Below, in pieces: positions 36,140 to 45,402 of a DNA stretch of 64,000 nucleotides. Source of the stretch: Jonesiaceae bacterium BS-20 (lineage in GTDB: Bacteria; Actinomycetota; Actinomycetes; Actinomycetales; Cellulomonadaceae); NCBI GenBank assembly GCA_039995105.1, contig CP146203.1, positions 744,001-808,000 of the forward strand, in the 5' to 3' direction. The translations under genes were made by a program, and so were the position numbers. Every line of letters begins with the position of its first letter. Positions within the stretch are counted from its first letter, which is position 1. The notes below the pieces were generated by a model that made no database searches, was not told the DNA's origin, and saw nothing but the letters and a program-made list of their open reading frames with translations.

Positions 36140-38049
36140 CTGAAAATCAAGCAATGACACCGTTACTCGACGTTACGGATCTTGACGTTACATTTACTAC
36201 GGCGGCGGGCGTGGTCAACGCGGTCAAAGGTGCAAACCTGACCGTGTACCCGGGACAAACCGTTGCGATTGTGGGGGAGTCCGGATCCGGTAAGTCCACC
36301 ACGGCCCACGCGGTCATCAACCTTTTGCCGGGAACCGGTAAGGTCACCGGCGGGTCCATCAAGTTCGATGGTGAGGAGCTCACTACCGCCTCGAAGAAGC
36401 GGATTGTCGAGCTTCGAGGCCGCGACATTGGTTTGGTACCACAGGACCCTATGTCTAACCTGAACCCCGTTTGGAGTATCGGTTTCCAGATTAAGGAGAC
36501 CCTGAAAGCCAATAACGTGGATGTTTCTAGGACTGCGATTAGCAAGCTAGAGGCCGGGTTGGATGCCGCTGAGAGTGAATTCATTATCGGCTCCAAGTCG
36601 CTCAAACTGCTGAAGGCAGAACTCGGTGACAAGGCCGCTCTGATCGACGGCAAGATCGTGGCCGGTGCGACGTCCAAGAGCGGCGTCATCAAGGCCCTTT
36701 CAGCGGTGGGCGTTCCCAACGCGGATGCGCTGGCTGCAAAGTATGTCACCGGTGCAACCAAGAATGACCGCGTAGCGGGTCTCCTTGCAGAAGCAGGTTT
36801 GGCCGATGCCGCCCGGCGGGCAAAGCAGTACCCGCACGAGTTCTCCGGTGGTATGCGGCAACGCGCACTCATTGCTATTGGCTTGGCCGCGCGGCCAAAG
36901 CTCCTGATTGCCGATGAACCAACCTCGGCTTTGGACGTAACCGTTCAGCGGCAGATCTTGGATCACCTCGAAGGTTTGACCCAAGAATTTGGAACCGCTG
37001 TCCTGTTCATTACCCACGACCTAGGTCTGGCCGCCGAGCGCGCCGAGCACCTGGTAGTGATGTTCCGCGGTGAGGTTGTCGAATCCGGACCCGCGCTAGA
37101 GATCTTGCGCAACCCGCAACACCCGTACACCCAGAAGTTGGTAAAGGCAGCGCCTTCGTTGGCTTCCCGGCGTATTCAAAGCGCCAAGGCCGCGGGTGTT
37201 GAGGCGACCGACCTCTTGGCGCCAACCGCCGGGCACGGCGTGGATGAGGCTCGACCAAACGTCATTGAAGTTGAGCGCCTTTCCAAGGTGTTCCACATCC
37301 GTGGCCAAAAGGGTGACGCCAAGAACTTCAAGGCGGTTGACCACGTGTCATTTGCTTTGCAGCAGGGCACCACGCTTGCGATTGTGGGAGAGTCCGGCTC
37401 CGGTAAATCAACCGTAGCCAACATGGTCCTGAACCTTCTTGAGCCCACCGAGGGTGTGATCAAGTTTGATGGCCGTGACCTGGCAGGTCTCAGCGCCCAG
37501 GAACTGTTCAAGTTCCGGCGTCGGGTGCAGCCAATTTTCCAGAACCCATACGGCTCGCTCGACCCCATGTATTCGATCTTCCGAATCCTGGAAGAGCCTT
37601 TGCGGGTGCACAACATTGGCAGCAAGACCGAACGTCGCCAGCGCGTCAAAGACGTCTTGGAAATGGTGGCCATGCCAGAGTCCACCATGCGCCGGTACCC
37701 CAATGAACTGTCCGGTGGTCAGCGTCAGCGCATCGCGATCGCGCGGGCGCTAGCGTTGTCGCCAGAGGTGATCGTGTGCGATGAGGCTGTATCAGCGCTT
37801 GACGTTCTGGTTCAAGCGCAAGTCCTTGAACTACTCAATGACTTGCAGGCCGAGTTGGGCTTGAGTTACCTGTTCATTACCCATGACCTGGCCGTTGTGC
37901 GCCAAATCGCGGACGAGGTCATTGTGATGGAGAAGGGCAAGATCGTCGAACACGCATCAACCGATGAGGTCTTTGATAGTCCTTCCGCCGAGTACACTAG
38001 GCAGTTGCTTGAGGCAATTCCAGGTGGCTCGATCGAGCTAGGCGTTTAA
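36136..38049 (+). CDS. Fused double ATP-binding subunit of the peptide ABC transporter (DppD-DppF type)
   Basis: A 637-residue fusion of two nucleotide-binding domains. Domain 1: Walker A GESGSGKST (~47-55), Q-loop VPQDPMSNLNPV, signature FSGGMRQR (~236-243), Walker B LLIADEPTSALD. Domain 2: Walker A GESGSGKST, FQNPYGSLDPM, signature LSGGQRQRIAIARAL, Walker B VIVCDEAVSALD. Both have the oligopeptide-type C-terminal extension (NPQHPYTQKLV; SPSAEYTRQLLEAIPG). Domain 1 carries an extra segment of about 80 residues (~132-212; helical, Lys/Ala/Ser-rich) between the Q-loop and signature, absent in usual members. It drives peptide uptake with ATP. ATG 36136 overlaps the permease stop. Confidence 0.92.
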   Translation: MTENQAMTPLLDVTDLDVTFTTAAGVVNAVKGANLTVYPGQTVAIVGESGSGKSTTAHAVINLLPGTGKVTGGSIKFDGEELTTASKKRIVELRGRDIGLVPQDPMSNLNPVWSIGFQIKETLKANNVDVSRTAISKLEAGLDAAESEFIIGSKSLKLLKAELGDKAALIDGKIVAGATSKSGVIKALSAVGVPNADALAAKYVTGATKNDRVAGLLAEAGLADAARRAKQYPHEFSGGMRQRALIAIGLAARPKLLIADEPTSALDVTVQRQILDHLEGLTQEFGTAVLFITHDLGLAAERAEHLVVMFRGEVVESGPALEILRNPQHPYTQKLVKAAPSLASRRIQSAKAAGVEATDLLAPTAGHGVDEARPNVIEVERLSKVFHIRGQKGDAKNFKAVDHVSFALQQGTTLAIVGESGSGKSTVANMVLNLLEPTEGVIKFDGRDLAGLSAQELFKFRRRVQPIFQNPYGSLDPMYSIFRILEEPLRVHNIGSKTERRQRVKDVLEMVAMPESTMRRYPNELSGGQRQRIAIARALALSPEVIVCDEAVSALDVLVQAQVLELLNDLQAELGLSYLFITHDLAVVRQIADEVIVMEKGKIVEHASTDEVFDSPSAEYTRQLLEAIPGGSIELGV

Positions 38050-38077
38050 TTAAGGTTCCTAGCTTCGACCTTTAAAT

Positions 38078-38122
38078 GCAGCGCCGCTAGACATTCGATG
38101 TCTGGTGGCGCTGTATTTTTTC
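38078..38122 (+). terminator. Rho-independent terminator after the peptide transporter operon
   Basis: CAGCGCCGCTAGACA ttcga TGTCTGGTGGCGCTG stem (one G-T pair region) followed by TATTTTTTC. Ends the operon. Confidence 0.88.
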
Positions 38123-38283
38123 TGTGCAAACAGTCACAACCAAAGCGCGTCGCTGCCATGCTCCGGTACTATTGCATAGGCCATCGTGTGAAATGCCCCG
38201 TGCCAGACAGATAATGTCCGCAATGGTCCAGGCGCTGATATCGTCAGCGCGTCCCAATCTAGACACCGTGAAACGAGTTATTT

Positions 38284-40191
38284 ATGTCTGTGCGCTCTGA
38301 CCTGCGCAACGTGGCGATTGTCGCCCACGTCGACCATGGTAAAACCACTATGGTAGACGCCATGCTCCGCCACACCGGCGCTTTTGACGCACGCTCCAAC
38401 GTGGATGACCGTTCCATGGACTCAGGTGACCTGGAACGCGAAAAAGGTATCACCATCTTGGCTAAGAACACGGCCGTGCGTTACACCGGACCAGCTGCTG
38501 CGGCTGCCGGACACCCTGAGGGTGTCACCATCAACGTGATTGATACTCCTGGCCACGCCGACTTCGGTGGCGAGGTAGAACGCGGACTGTCCATGGTTGA
38601 TGGCGTTGTTCTCCTGGTGGACTCGGCTGAGGGTCCTCTGCCACAGACCCGCTTTGTACTGCGTAAGGCGCTAGCCGCCAAGAAGCCAGTCATTCTCGTG
38701 GTGAACAAGGTAGACCGCCCAGACGCACGTATTGACTACGTTGTTGAAGAGGCGACCGACCTGCTCCTGGGTCTGGCATCAGACTTGCAGGATGAGGTAG
38801 ACCTTGACATCGAGGCCGTACTTGACGTCCCAGTTGTGTACGCTTCCGCCAAGAACGGTCGCGCTTCACTGACTAAGCCGGCTGACGGTACCCTGCCAGA
38901 GGAAGAAGACGTCGAGGCTCTCTTTGAGACCATCATGTCTAAGATTCCCGCCCCAGAGTACGTGGCAGACGCGCCTCTCCAGGCGCACGTCACCAACCTT
39001 GACGCAACCCCATTCTTGGGCCGGTTGGCTCTGCTTCGCGTTCACAACGGTTACATCCACAAGGGCCAGCAGGTTGCTTGGTGCCGTGCGGACGGTTCAA
39101 TTCAGTCGGTAAAGATCACGGAGCTCCTTGAAACTAAGGGTCTCGAGCGGGTTACAACGGACAAGGCTGGCCCCGGCGATATCGTTGCAGTGGCCGGAAT
39201 CGCAGAGATCACCATTGGTGAGACCCTTGCGGACCTTGAAAACCCAATCCCGCTGCCATTGATCGAAATCGATGACCCAGCAATCTCCATGACCATTGGT
39301 ATCAACACCTCACCGCTTGCCGGTAAGGGCGGTAAGGGCCACAAGGTCACCGCACGCCAGGTCAAGGACCGTCTGGACACCGAGCTCGTGGGTAACGTTT
39401 CCCTCAAGGTCGTTCCAACCGAGCGTCCAGACGCTTGGGAAGTTCAGGGCCGTGGAGAACTAGCTCTTTCCATCCTAGTTGAGCAGATGCGCCGTGAAGG
39501 TTTTGAGCTCAACGTTGGTAAGCCACAGGTAGTAACCAAGCAGATCGATGGCAAGACGCACGAGCCAATGGAGCGCATGACCATTGACGTTCCTGAGGAA
39601 TACCTCGGTGCCGTCACCCAGCTGCTCGCGCAGCGTAAGGGACGCATGGAGTCCATGGCCAACCACGGTTCCGGCTGGGTTCGCATGGAGTTCGTTGTTC
39701 CAGCTCGCGGCCTGATTGGTTTCCGCACCCGGTTCATGACTGAGACCCGTGGAACCGGTATTGCCGCTTCACTGGCTGATGGTTACGAGCCATGGGCAGG
39801 TCCAATTGAGACCCGCACTAACGGTTCCTTGGTTGCCGACCGTTCCGGCTCGGTCACCCCGTTTGCCATGATCAACCTCCAAGACCGCGGTCACTTCTTT
39901 GTGGACCCAACTCAAGAGGTTTACGAGGGCATGATCGTTGGCGAGAACGCACGCGCGGACGACATGGACGTCAACATCACCAAGGAAAAGAAGCTCACCA
40001 ACATGCGTGCCGCTTCCTCGGATAACTTTGAGAACTTGGTGCCACCAATTCACTTGACCCTAGAGGAGTCACTTGAGTTTGCTCGCGAAGACGAGTGCGT
40101 TGAGGTTACCCCGGATATCATCCGTATCCGCAAGGTCATCTTGGACCAGACGGAGCGCGCTCGTGCGCACTCCCGCGCCAAGAAGTCTTGA
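38284..40191 (+). CDS. typA: Translational GTPase TypA/BipA
   Basis: A 635-residue ribosome-associated GTPase. G1 AHVDHGKTTMVD, G2 region ERGITI-like EREKGITI, G3 DTPGHADFGGEVERGLSMVDG, and G4 VVNKVDRPDAR are intact. The EF-G-like domains III and V and the BipA-specific C-terminal domain follow (RGLIGFRTRFMTETRGTG; FVDPTQEVYEGMIVGENAR; VPPIHLTLEESLEFAREDECVEVTP). It has a role in ribosome assembly and stress adaptation. The start is ATG 38284. It stands alone between two terminators. Confidence 0.97.
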   Translation: MSVRSDLRNVAIVAHVDHGKTTMVDAMLRHTGAFDARSNVDDRSMDSGDLEREKGITILAKNTAVRYTGPAAAAAGHPEGVTINVIDTPGHADFGGEVERGLSMVDGVVLLVDSAEGPLPQTRFVLRKALAAKKPVILVVNKVDRPDARIDYVVEEATDLLLGLASDLQDEVDLDIEAVLDVPVVYASAKNGRASLTKPADGTLPEEEDVEALFETIMSKIPAPEYVADAPLQAHVTNLDATPFLGRLALLRVHNGYIHKGQQVAWCRADGSIQSVKITELLETKGLERVTTDKAGPGDIVAVAGIAEITIGETLADLENPIPLPLIEIDDPAISMTIGINTSPLAGKGGKGHKVTARQVKDRLDTELVGNVSLKVVPTERPDAWEVQGRGELALSILVEQMRREGFELNVGKPQVVTKQIDGKTHEPMERMTIDVPEEYLGAVTQLLAQRKGRMESMANHGSGWVRMEFVVPARGLIGFRTRFMTETRGTGIAASLADGYEPWAGPIETRTNGSLVADRSGSVTPFAMINLQDRGHFFVDPTQEVYEGMIVGENARADDMDVNITKEKKLTNMRAASSDNFENLVPPIHLTLEESLEFAREDECVEVTPDIIRIRKVILDQTERARAHSRAKKS

Positions 40192-40232
40192 TCCAAGTAA
40201 TTTTGGATTTGTAGCTTTAGTTCAGTAGTTTT

Positions 40233-40266
40233 GGGCCCGGTACCCGCTTTTGTGGGTGCCGGGCCC
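40233..40266. terminator. GC-rich hairpin between typA and mshB
   Basis: GGGCCCGGTACCC gcttttgt GGGTGCCGGGCCC stem of 13 bp with one mismatch-type G-T pair. No T-run follows on the plus strand, so it may be a weak terminator or an mRNA-stabilising structure of typA. Confidence 0.6.
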
Positions 40267-40291
40267 AACCCATTTGACCCGAGGAATCACC

Positions 40292-41335
40292 ATGCCCCAA
40301 CTTGAGTTGCAGCCCCTTCTCGCAGTTCATGCCCACCCCGATGATGAGACCCTGTCCAACGCAGGACTGCTCGCCGCAACCGCTGCGGCCGGATTACCCG
40401 TTGCTGTCGTGACGGCGACCAGGGGAGAGCTGGGGGAAGTCATTGGTCCTCGCAAGGGCGAACTTGAAGGAGCTGGGCCGGTGCTGGCCGCGCACCGGAC
40501 GACCGAACTTACCGGCGCCCTTGCGGCGTTGGGAGTGCGCCAGCATGTGTTTTTGGATCAGGTGCCTGGCGGCACTGACGGCCGGTTCCAGGATTCAGGT
40601 ATGGCTTGGTTGGATCAGGAACTGGGTGCGGGACATAGCGCCGCAGCCGCTTTGGGTGATGACGTCCCCGCGGGTGCGCTGGTGAAGGTACCGCTTGCCG
40701 ATGCCGCACACCGGTTGGCCCGGGTAATCACCGAGTTGGCACCGCATACGGTAGTCACCTATGAACCGGGGGGAGGTTACGGTCACCCCGATCATGTACG
40801 CACCTACGACATTACTACCGCAGCAATCGCTCTAGCAGCGAGCGGGATTGACGGTCGCAAGTATGAGGTTCAGCGACTGCTATGGACGGTCATTCCAAAA
40901 GAAGTACTGCAAGCAGGGCGCAGTGCGCTGTTGGCAACCGGCAATACCGCGGCGGATGCTTCCGGACTGGCAAACTATCCAGCTACGACGGACCCGATCG
41001 CGTCGGTGGGAGTACCACTACAGGATCAACTGCTAACGCTGGATATTCGCCCGGTCCTGGCAAACGTGCTTGGGGCACTGCAATCTCATGGCACTCAAGT
41101 GCAATGGGCCCAAAGTTATGCGCCACCCGTTGAACTTGAAATCGCTACCCCTGACGTGGGGGCGGCCGCGGGCAGCGCTGGCCCGGGCGCAGCGGATCAC
41201 AAATCTGTGGCTAAATATGAGCTGAGCGGCTCATTCGCCTTGTCAAATAACATAGTTGCCCCGTTGCTCAGCCACGAGTTCTATCTGCCCGCCCAACTTG
41301 GCCAGGCCAATGAGACGATCCACCAACGTGTGTGA
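40292..41335 (+). CDS. mshB: N-acetyl-1-D-myo-inositol-2-amino-2-deoxy-glucopyranoside deacetylase (MshB-like)
   Basis: A 347-residue PIG-L superfamily zinc deacetylase. Zinc and catalytic motifs are AVHAHPDDETLSNAG (residues ~12-26) and GGGYGHPDHVRTYD (~167-180); TATRGELGEVIG is the typical MshB strand. MshB removes acetate from GlcNAc-Ins in mycothiol synthesis, the main low-molecular-weight thiol of actinobacteria. I use ATG 40292, which has GAGG 8 bp upstream; the open frame starts earlier inside the hairpin. A membrane protein gene follows in the same orientation, as often seen in actinobacteria. Confidence 0.87.
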   Translation: MPQLELQPLLAVHAHPDDETLSNAGLLAATAAAGLPVAVVTATRGELGEVIGPRKGELEGAGPVLAAHRTTELTGALAALGVRQHVFLDQVPGGTDGRFQDSGMAWLDQELGAGHSAAAALGDDVPAGALVKVPLADAAHRLARVITELAPHTVVTYEPGGGYGHPDHVRTYDITTAAIALAASGIDGRKYEVQRLLWTVIPKEVLQAGRSALLATGNTAADASGLANYPATTDPIASVGVPLQDQLLTLDIRPVLANVLGALQSHGTQVQWAQSYAPPVELEIATPDVGAAAGSAGPGAADHKSVAKYELSGSFALSNNIVAPLLSHEFYLPAQLGQANETIHQRV

Positions 41336-41408
41336 GCCGTTACCGCGCTTAGGTAATACCCAGCCCACCTACGAGGCTCAATCAGCAACTACGGGTAACG
41401 TTGGACCC

Positions 41409-41801
41409 ATGAATCTAATGAAGTCCAATGTGTGGTGGAAAGTTATTGAATACCTGACAGCGCTTGTGCTGGGTGGATTCATTGGACTCGTAGGCACCGC
41501 AGTACACCGCCAGTGGCAACCGATCATGCTCATTGCGGCACTATTGGTGGTTCTCAGCGGTGGAATCATGATGCGGGCGTTTAGCGGAATGATCGCCGTT
41601 GGCGTGTATGGCGCCACGTGGTTTGTTGTGGTTCAGGTCCTGTCCTTAGAGGGGCCCGGCGGGGACGTGTTACTGCCCGGTCAAATGCTGAGTTACTTTT
41701 GGTTGATTGGCGGACTGGTCATGCTCGTTGTTGCGAGTTTCACCCCCAGAAGTTGGTTCAGTGAACGAACACACAGCCCCGTTCCACAAAATATTCTCTA
41801 G
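41409..41801 (+). CDS. DUF6113-like small membrane protein
   Basis: A 130-residue protein from ATG 41409, with TM segments at about residues 14-30 (LTALVLGGFIGLVGTAV), 37-55, 60-78 and 92-112. The open frame begins earlier, overlapping mshB, but that part is not hydrophobic and looks spurious. Actinobacteria often have such a four-helix membrane protein after mshB; the function is unknown. It ends before a poly-C tract that precedes the VanW gene. Confidence 0.6.
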   Translation: MNLMKSNVWWKVIEYLTALVLGGFIGLVGTAVHRQWQPIMLIAALLVVLSGGIMMRAFSGMIAVGVYGATWFVVVQVLSLEGPGGDVLLPGQMLSYFWLIGGLVMLVVASFTPRSWFSERTHSPVPQNIL

Positions 41802-41836
41802 ACTATGCGGGGGCACCTCTGTCTTTTGTGTGTATT

Positions 41837-41846
41837 CCCCCCCCCC
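41837..41846 (+). repeat. Ten-base poly-C tract upstream of the VanW-family gene
   Basis: A run of ten C between TGTGTATT and TTTGACGTG, directly followed by a TTGACG -35-like hexamer. Such a run is prone to slipped-strand change, and it lies 69 bp ahead of a wall-protein gene. Confidence 0.85.
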
Positions 41847-41914
41847 TTTGACGTGTACTTTAGCGCTGCATCAGCCACACCCGTGTGCGCAGCTTTCTGA
41901 CTGGAGTTTTTTCC

Positions 41915-44449
41915 TTGGCTAACACCGACGACCAGGTCCCCGCGGATTCTGAGCTCGAAGCGTCCGGTTCAATCGCACCTGAAACCGGCGATCAAACTCC
42001 GGATTTTGAGGTCCTCGCAACGGTTCCCATCGAGGATTCGCCCGTCGGTCAAGGCGACGAGCCTGCCCAATCGGATGGCGGAAGCGAGCCAATCGACGAG
42101 ACGCAGCCACAGGCATCGGAAAGCGTTGACTCCGAAAGTGACGTCGCACCGGACCAGGCAGACGCCGTACCGGACCAGACAGTCGAGCCTGACGCGGCAG
42201 CCGAATTTTTCGAAGATGCCAATGCTGAAGATCAGCTCGACGCGGCAAGCACGGTAGACACCCCGGTAGACGCTGTTCCCGTTGTAGCAGACAGTGCAGT
42301 TGAAGCAGACAGTGCAGTTGAAGCAGACAGCGCAGAGACCGTCGAGTCTGCGCCTGAATCAGCAGATGCCGCATCCGGCCTTGAGCCTGAAAATCGGGTA
42401 GCCTCCCCAGCGCCCATCCCGATCTTGTCGACCCCGCCGCAGGACTTCGATGCTGCAGACCTCACTCCCGCGAATGATGTTCCAACCGAGACTCTCGCGG
42501 CAGTTCCAACAGAGTCATCTTTGGATACGAGCGCTCACAGCGCAGACCAAGACGCTCCGAATGCCGACGAATCGCAGCTCGCAATCGATGAAACTGCGAT
42601 CCTAGCGGGCGGACCAATCCGGGATGCCATCGAACCTGGCGTAATCGAACCTGGCGTAATCATCGAACCTGGCCTAGAGCAGGAGCCCAAGGTGGCGCTG
42701 AAACAGACGAAGCAGGGGCCCAAAGCGAAGCAGAAGGCCAAATCTGCCAGCTCAAAGAAGCGGGGCCGTAAGGCGCTGATCGGCACGGCCGTGGGCATTG
42801 TTGTAGTGGCCGGTGCCTACACCGGTGGGCAGTGGCTGGTCAGCGACAACGTGGCGCGTGGCACGACGGTTGCGGGCGTTGAGATAGGCGGCCTGCAAAC
42901 TGATGCTGCGGTGGCCAAACTGGAAGAATCGCTTGGGGGAGTGCTGGACACTCCGGTTGAACTGGCGGCTTTAGACCTCACCGCCACAATTGTTCCCCAT
43001 GAGGCAGGGGTAGTTTTTGATGCCAAGGCAACAATTGCGGGCCTGACGGACTTCAATATGGATCCTATGATTCTGTGGTCCCACATTGTAGGTGGCGACG
43101 CAATTGAACCGGTTTTGACCATTGATGAACAGAAACTAGACACTGAGTTTTCTGCAGCGGCGCAAAGCCTGCGCACTGAACCTACCAATGGCAGCGTTGG
43201 CTTCGAAGGTACCAAGGCGGTCATGACCGACGCGATCGAAGGCACGGAAGTTGACGTGCCTGCGGCCAAGGACCTGCTCATTGGGGAGCTCTTTACCAAG
43301 CAACGGCCACTTGCCTTGCCAACCCAACCTATTGAGCCTGAGATCAATGCACAGGAATCCGCTGCTGCGTTTGCGCAAGCCCAGAAAATGGCTTCCGGAC
43401 CAGTAACCGTCGCGGTTGGTGAGCAGAAGGCTGAAATTCCGGTTGACGCTTTTATCCCGGTGACCAGCTTCCACGCTAAAGAGGGCAACCTTGAGGTTAA
43501 TGTGGATGCCGAGGCGCTGGCGAAGGCCGTAATCGAGCGGACCGACAAACTCCTTGCACCGGCCAAAAACGCGGCATTTAAGTTTGAGAACGGAAAGCCA
43601 GTAATCGTTGCGGGCAAGGCCGGAACCTCACTCGACCCCGAGGCGCTGAAGACGGCGTTTGTCACTGCGGCAACGGGAACCGAACGCACGGCAACCACGG
43701 AACTGGTAACCAAGGATCCAGAACGTGGAGTCACCGAGTTAGAAGCGATGGGTGTTAAGGAAAAGGTAGCAACGTTCTCAACCCCCATCACCAATGAACG
43801 CCAACGTAACCTCAACTTGAGTAACGCTGCTGAGAAGATCACCGGCTACCTAGTAGAGCCCGGTAAGGAATTTGACCTCCTGAAGATCATTGGCCCAATC
43901 ACCGCTGACAACGGCTACCACAATGCCGGTGTTGTGGTTAATGGCGTGCACACCGACGGTATGGGTGGGGGCCTGTCCCAGGTTGCTACCACCACCTACA
44001 ACACCGGATTCTTTGCCGGTATGGCTGACGTGACGCACCGCCCTCACTCGTACTACTTTGGGCGCTACCCGGCGGGCCGTGAAGCCACGCTGTATGTCGG
44101 GTCGATCGACATGATTTGGCGCAATGACTCCCCGCATGGTGTCTTGATGCGAGCCTACCTCGCCGATGGAAAACTCACGGTCGAGGCATGGAGCACCAAG
44201 ACTTACGAGGTCAAGGAGTCCACCTCCGGGCGCTACAACGTGGTTCCCATTCGCATGGTGAACTCGACGGATGCCAAGTGCAAACCGTTTAGGGGTGGAA
44301 ACCCCGGTTTTGGTGTGACCATCAGCCGCACCGTCACTGAGATTGCGACCGGCAAGGTTGTGATCGATGAGAAAAACTCCTGGACTTACAAGCCGGATAA
44401 CGGTGTGACCTGCAACAAGCCAGAACCTAAGACGGAAACTAACGACTGA
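41915..44449 (+). CDS. VanW-family membrane-anchored protein with peptidoglycan-binding-4-like domains
   Basis: About 844 residues from TTG 41915 (GGAG 8 bp upstream; a GTG at 41885 is possible). The first ~275 residues are acidic, disordered and rich in Asp/Glu/Ala, with short tandem repeats (VEADSA three times; VIEPG). A basic stretch (KSASSKKRGRK) and one TM segment follow (~286-308). Outside are repeated domains of the peptidoglycan-binding-4 type (AGVEIGGLQTDAAVAKLEESLGG; LAKAVIERTDKLL). The VanW domain has YLVEPGKEFDLLKIIGP, YHNAGVVVNG and GGGLSQVATTTYNTGFFAG. This topology gives a cytoplasmic tail and a wall-facing region. VanW's biochemical role is unknown; similar proteins (YoaR-like) are linked to wall maintenance. 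Confidence 0.85.
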   Translation: MANTDDQVPADSELEASGSIAPETGDQTPDFEVLATVPIEDSPVGQGDEPAQSDGGSEPIDETQPQASESVDSESDVAPDQADAVPDQTVEPDAAAEFFEDANAEDQLDAASTVDTPVDAVPVVADSAVEADSAVEADSAETVESAPESADAASGLEPENRVASPAPIPILSTPPQDFDAADLTPANDVPTETLAAVPTESSLDTSAHSADQDAPNADESQLAIDETAILAGGPIRDAIEPGVIEPGVIIEPGLEQEPKVALKQTKQGPKAKQKAKSASSKKRGRKALIGTAVGIVVVAGAYTGGQWLVSDNVARGTTVAGVEIGGLQTDAAVAKLEESLGGVLDTPVELAALDLTATIVPHEAGVVFDAKATIAGLTDFNMDPMILWSHIVGGDAIEPVLTIDEQKLDTEFSAAAQSLRTEPTNGSVGFEGTKAVMTDAIEGTEVDVPAAKDLLIGELFTKQRPLALPTQPIEPEINAQESAAAFAQAQKMASGPVTVAVGEQKAEIPVDAFIPVTSFHAKEGNLEVNVDAEALAKAVIERTDKLLAPAKNAAFKFENGKPVIVAGKAGTSLDPEALKTAFVTAATGTERTATTELVTKDPERGVTELEAMGVKEKVATFSTPITNERQRNLNLSNAAEKITGYLVEPGKEFDLLKIIGPITADNGYHNAGVVVNGVHTDGMGGGLSQVATTTYNTGFFAGMADVTHRPHSYYFGRYPAGREATLYVGSIDMIWRNDSPHGVLMRAYLADGKLTVEAWSTKTYEVKESTSGRYNVVPIRMVNSTDAKCKPFRGGNPGFGVTISRTVTEIATGKVVIDEKNSWTYKPDNGVTCNKPEPKTETND
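42281..42334 (+). repeat. 18-bp tandem repeat, three copies, within the VanW-family gene
   Basis: GTTGAAGCAGACAGTGCA units at 42281, 42299 and 42317, the first and third with one change each. They encode VEADSA-type hexapeptides in the acidic cytoplasmic tail. A second set of 15-base ATCGAACCTGGCGTA-like units follows at about 42629-42673. Confidence 0.85.
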
Positions 44450-44519
44450 GCCTAAGGCTGATACGCTCAAGGGCGAACTTGTTTTTCCGGGCTGCCGGAA
44501 ACTGCTGCGAGAGAATGGG

Positions 44520-45398
44520 TTGAACATGCTGGGCAAAAGCGGACGTGAGTCTGGCGCGCATGCGCGCTTAGCTGCCGAACTTGGTAACTGGTCCGCAAAC
44601 GACAATGATCTGCTGGATCTTGGCGCACAAAGCGTCATGCTGGCAACCATTGCCGAGATCGACGGCATCAGCGCCGTGGTCCACATTGGTCACCCGGCCC
44701 AGCCGTTGCCCGAGTTGGAACGCCTGCTCCTGTCAGCGCCGGGAACGCTCATGTTGACCTCTGCCGTGGCAGTTGAGTCCCAGTGGACTCTGGTCTACCG
44801 CGGCAAGGAACACTCGGGTGTGGTTATCGTTGACGAGGCAGGTATGCGGGACACCCGGTACGCGCTGCGCTCCTTAGGCCTGACCCCACACGTGGTCCAG
44901 ACCCCAATGTCGATCGAAGCGCGCGTTGAACTAGCGGGTGAGTTTGACGCACTCGTGGTTGAACGCGATCAAATTCCGGCGGGCTACGTTGCGCACCCGG
45001 ACAGCGACCGGCTCAAAGAGTTGCCAGTGATCTGGTACGGACTACTCGAGACAGTTTCCGAGCTTCCGCAGTTCCAGGATCCCGCCCAGGTATGGCTGGC
45101 TTTTGGTCCGGAGCAGGATCACCGCGGTAGCCTGCAGTCAATCTTGCAGGTATTTGCCGACCACAACGTCGACCTGCAGCACCTGCGGTCGCAGCGGTCT
45201 ACCGAGAGTTCTCACGTCTTTTTGTCCTCGTTTGGGCTGGATGGCGCCCAGAGCCTGCGCAATTTGGTGACCGATCTAGAGTCCCGCGGGGTTCAAAACC
45301 GTATCCTTGCGATCTTTGATGGCCAGCACTTTGTGCCTGGTCCGGACGCGCTCGAGCCGGTCTGGTCACGGCAGTTGTCCGCGGAGCAAAGCGCGTAG
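44520..45398 (+). CDS. ACT-domain protein ahead of pheA (degenerate prephenate-dehydratase-like)
   Basis: A 292-residue protein; TTG 44520 or ATG 44526 are both possible starts. The C-terminus has an ACT-like regulatory domain (DHRGSLQSILQVFADHNVDLQHLRSQRS, about 200-285), the type that binds phenylalanine in prephenate dehydratase. The first ~190 residues resemble a two-lobed periplasmic-fold but lack the TRF catalytic signature. It ends 4 bp before pheA and is probably co-transcribed. It may be a regulatory partner or paralogue of the dehydratase. This is inference from domain and place. Confidence 0.65.
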   Translation: MNMLGKSGRESGAHARLAAELGNWSANDNDLLDLGAQSVMLATIAEIDGISAVVHIGHPAQPLPELERLLLSAPGTLMLTSAVAVESQWTLVYRGKEHSGVVIVDEAGMRDTRYALRSLGLTPHVVQTPMSIEARVELAGEFDALVVERDQIPAGYVAHPDSDRLKELPVIWYGLLETVSELPQFQDPAQVWLAFGPEQDHRGSLQSILQVFADHNVDLQHLRSQRSTESSHVFLSSFGLDGAQSLRNLVTDLESRGVQNRILAIFDGQHFVPGPDALEPVWSRQLSAEQSA

Positions 45399-45402
45399 CC
45401 TC

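Noticed and set aside
36147-36872. 241-codon antisense frame over the fused ATPase gene
   Set aside because: Shadow of the Walker A to insertion region, no own motif.
42817-43842. 341-codon antisense frame over the VanW-family gene
   Set aside because: Low-complexity Ser/Ala/Val composition typical of a reverse-frame shadow; the sense strand encodes recognised domains.
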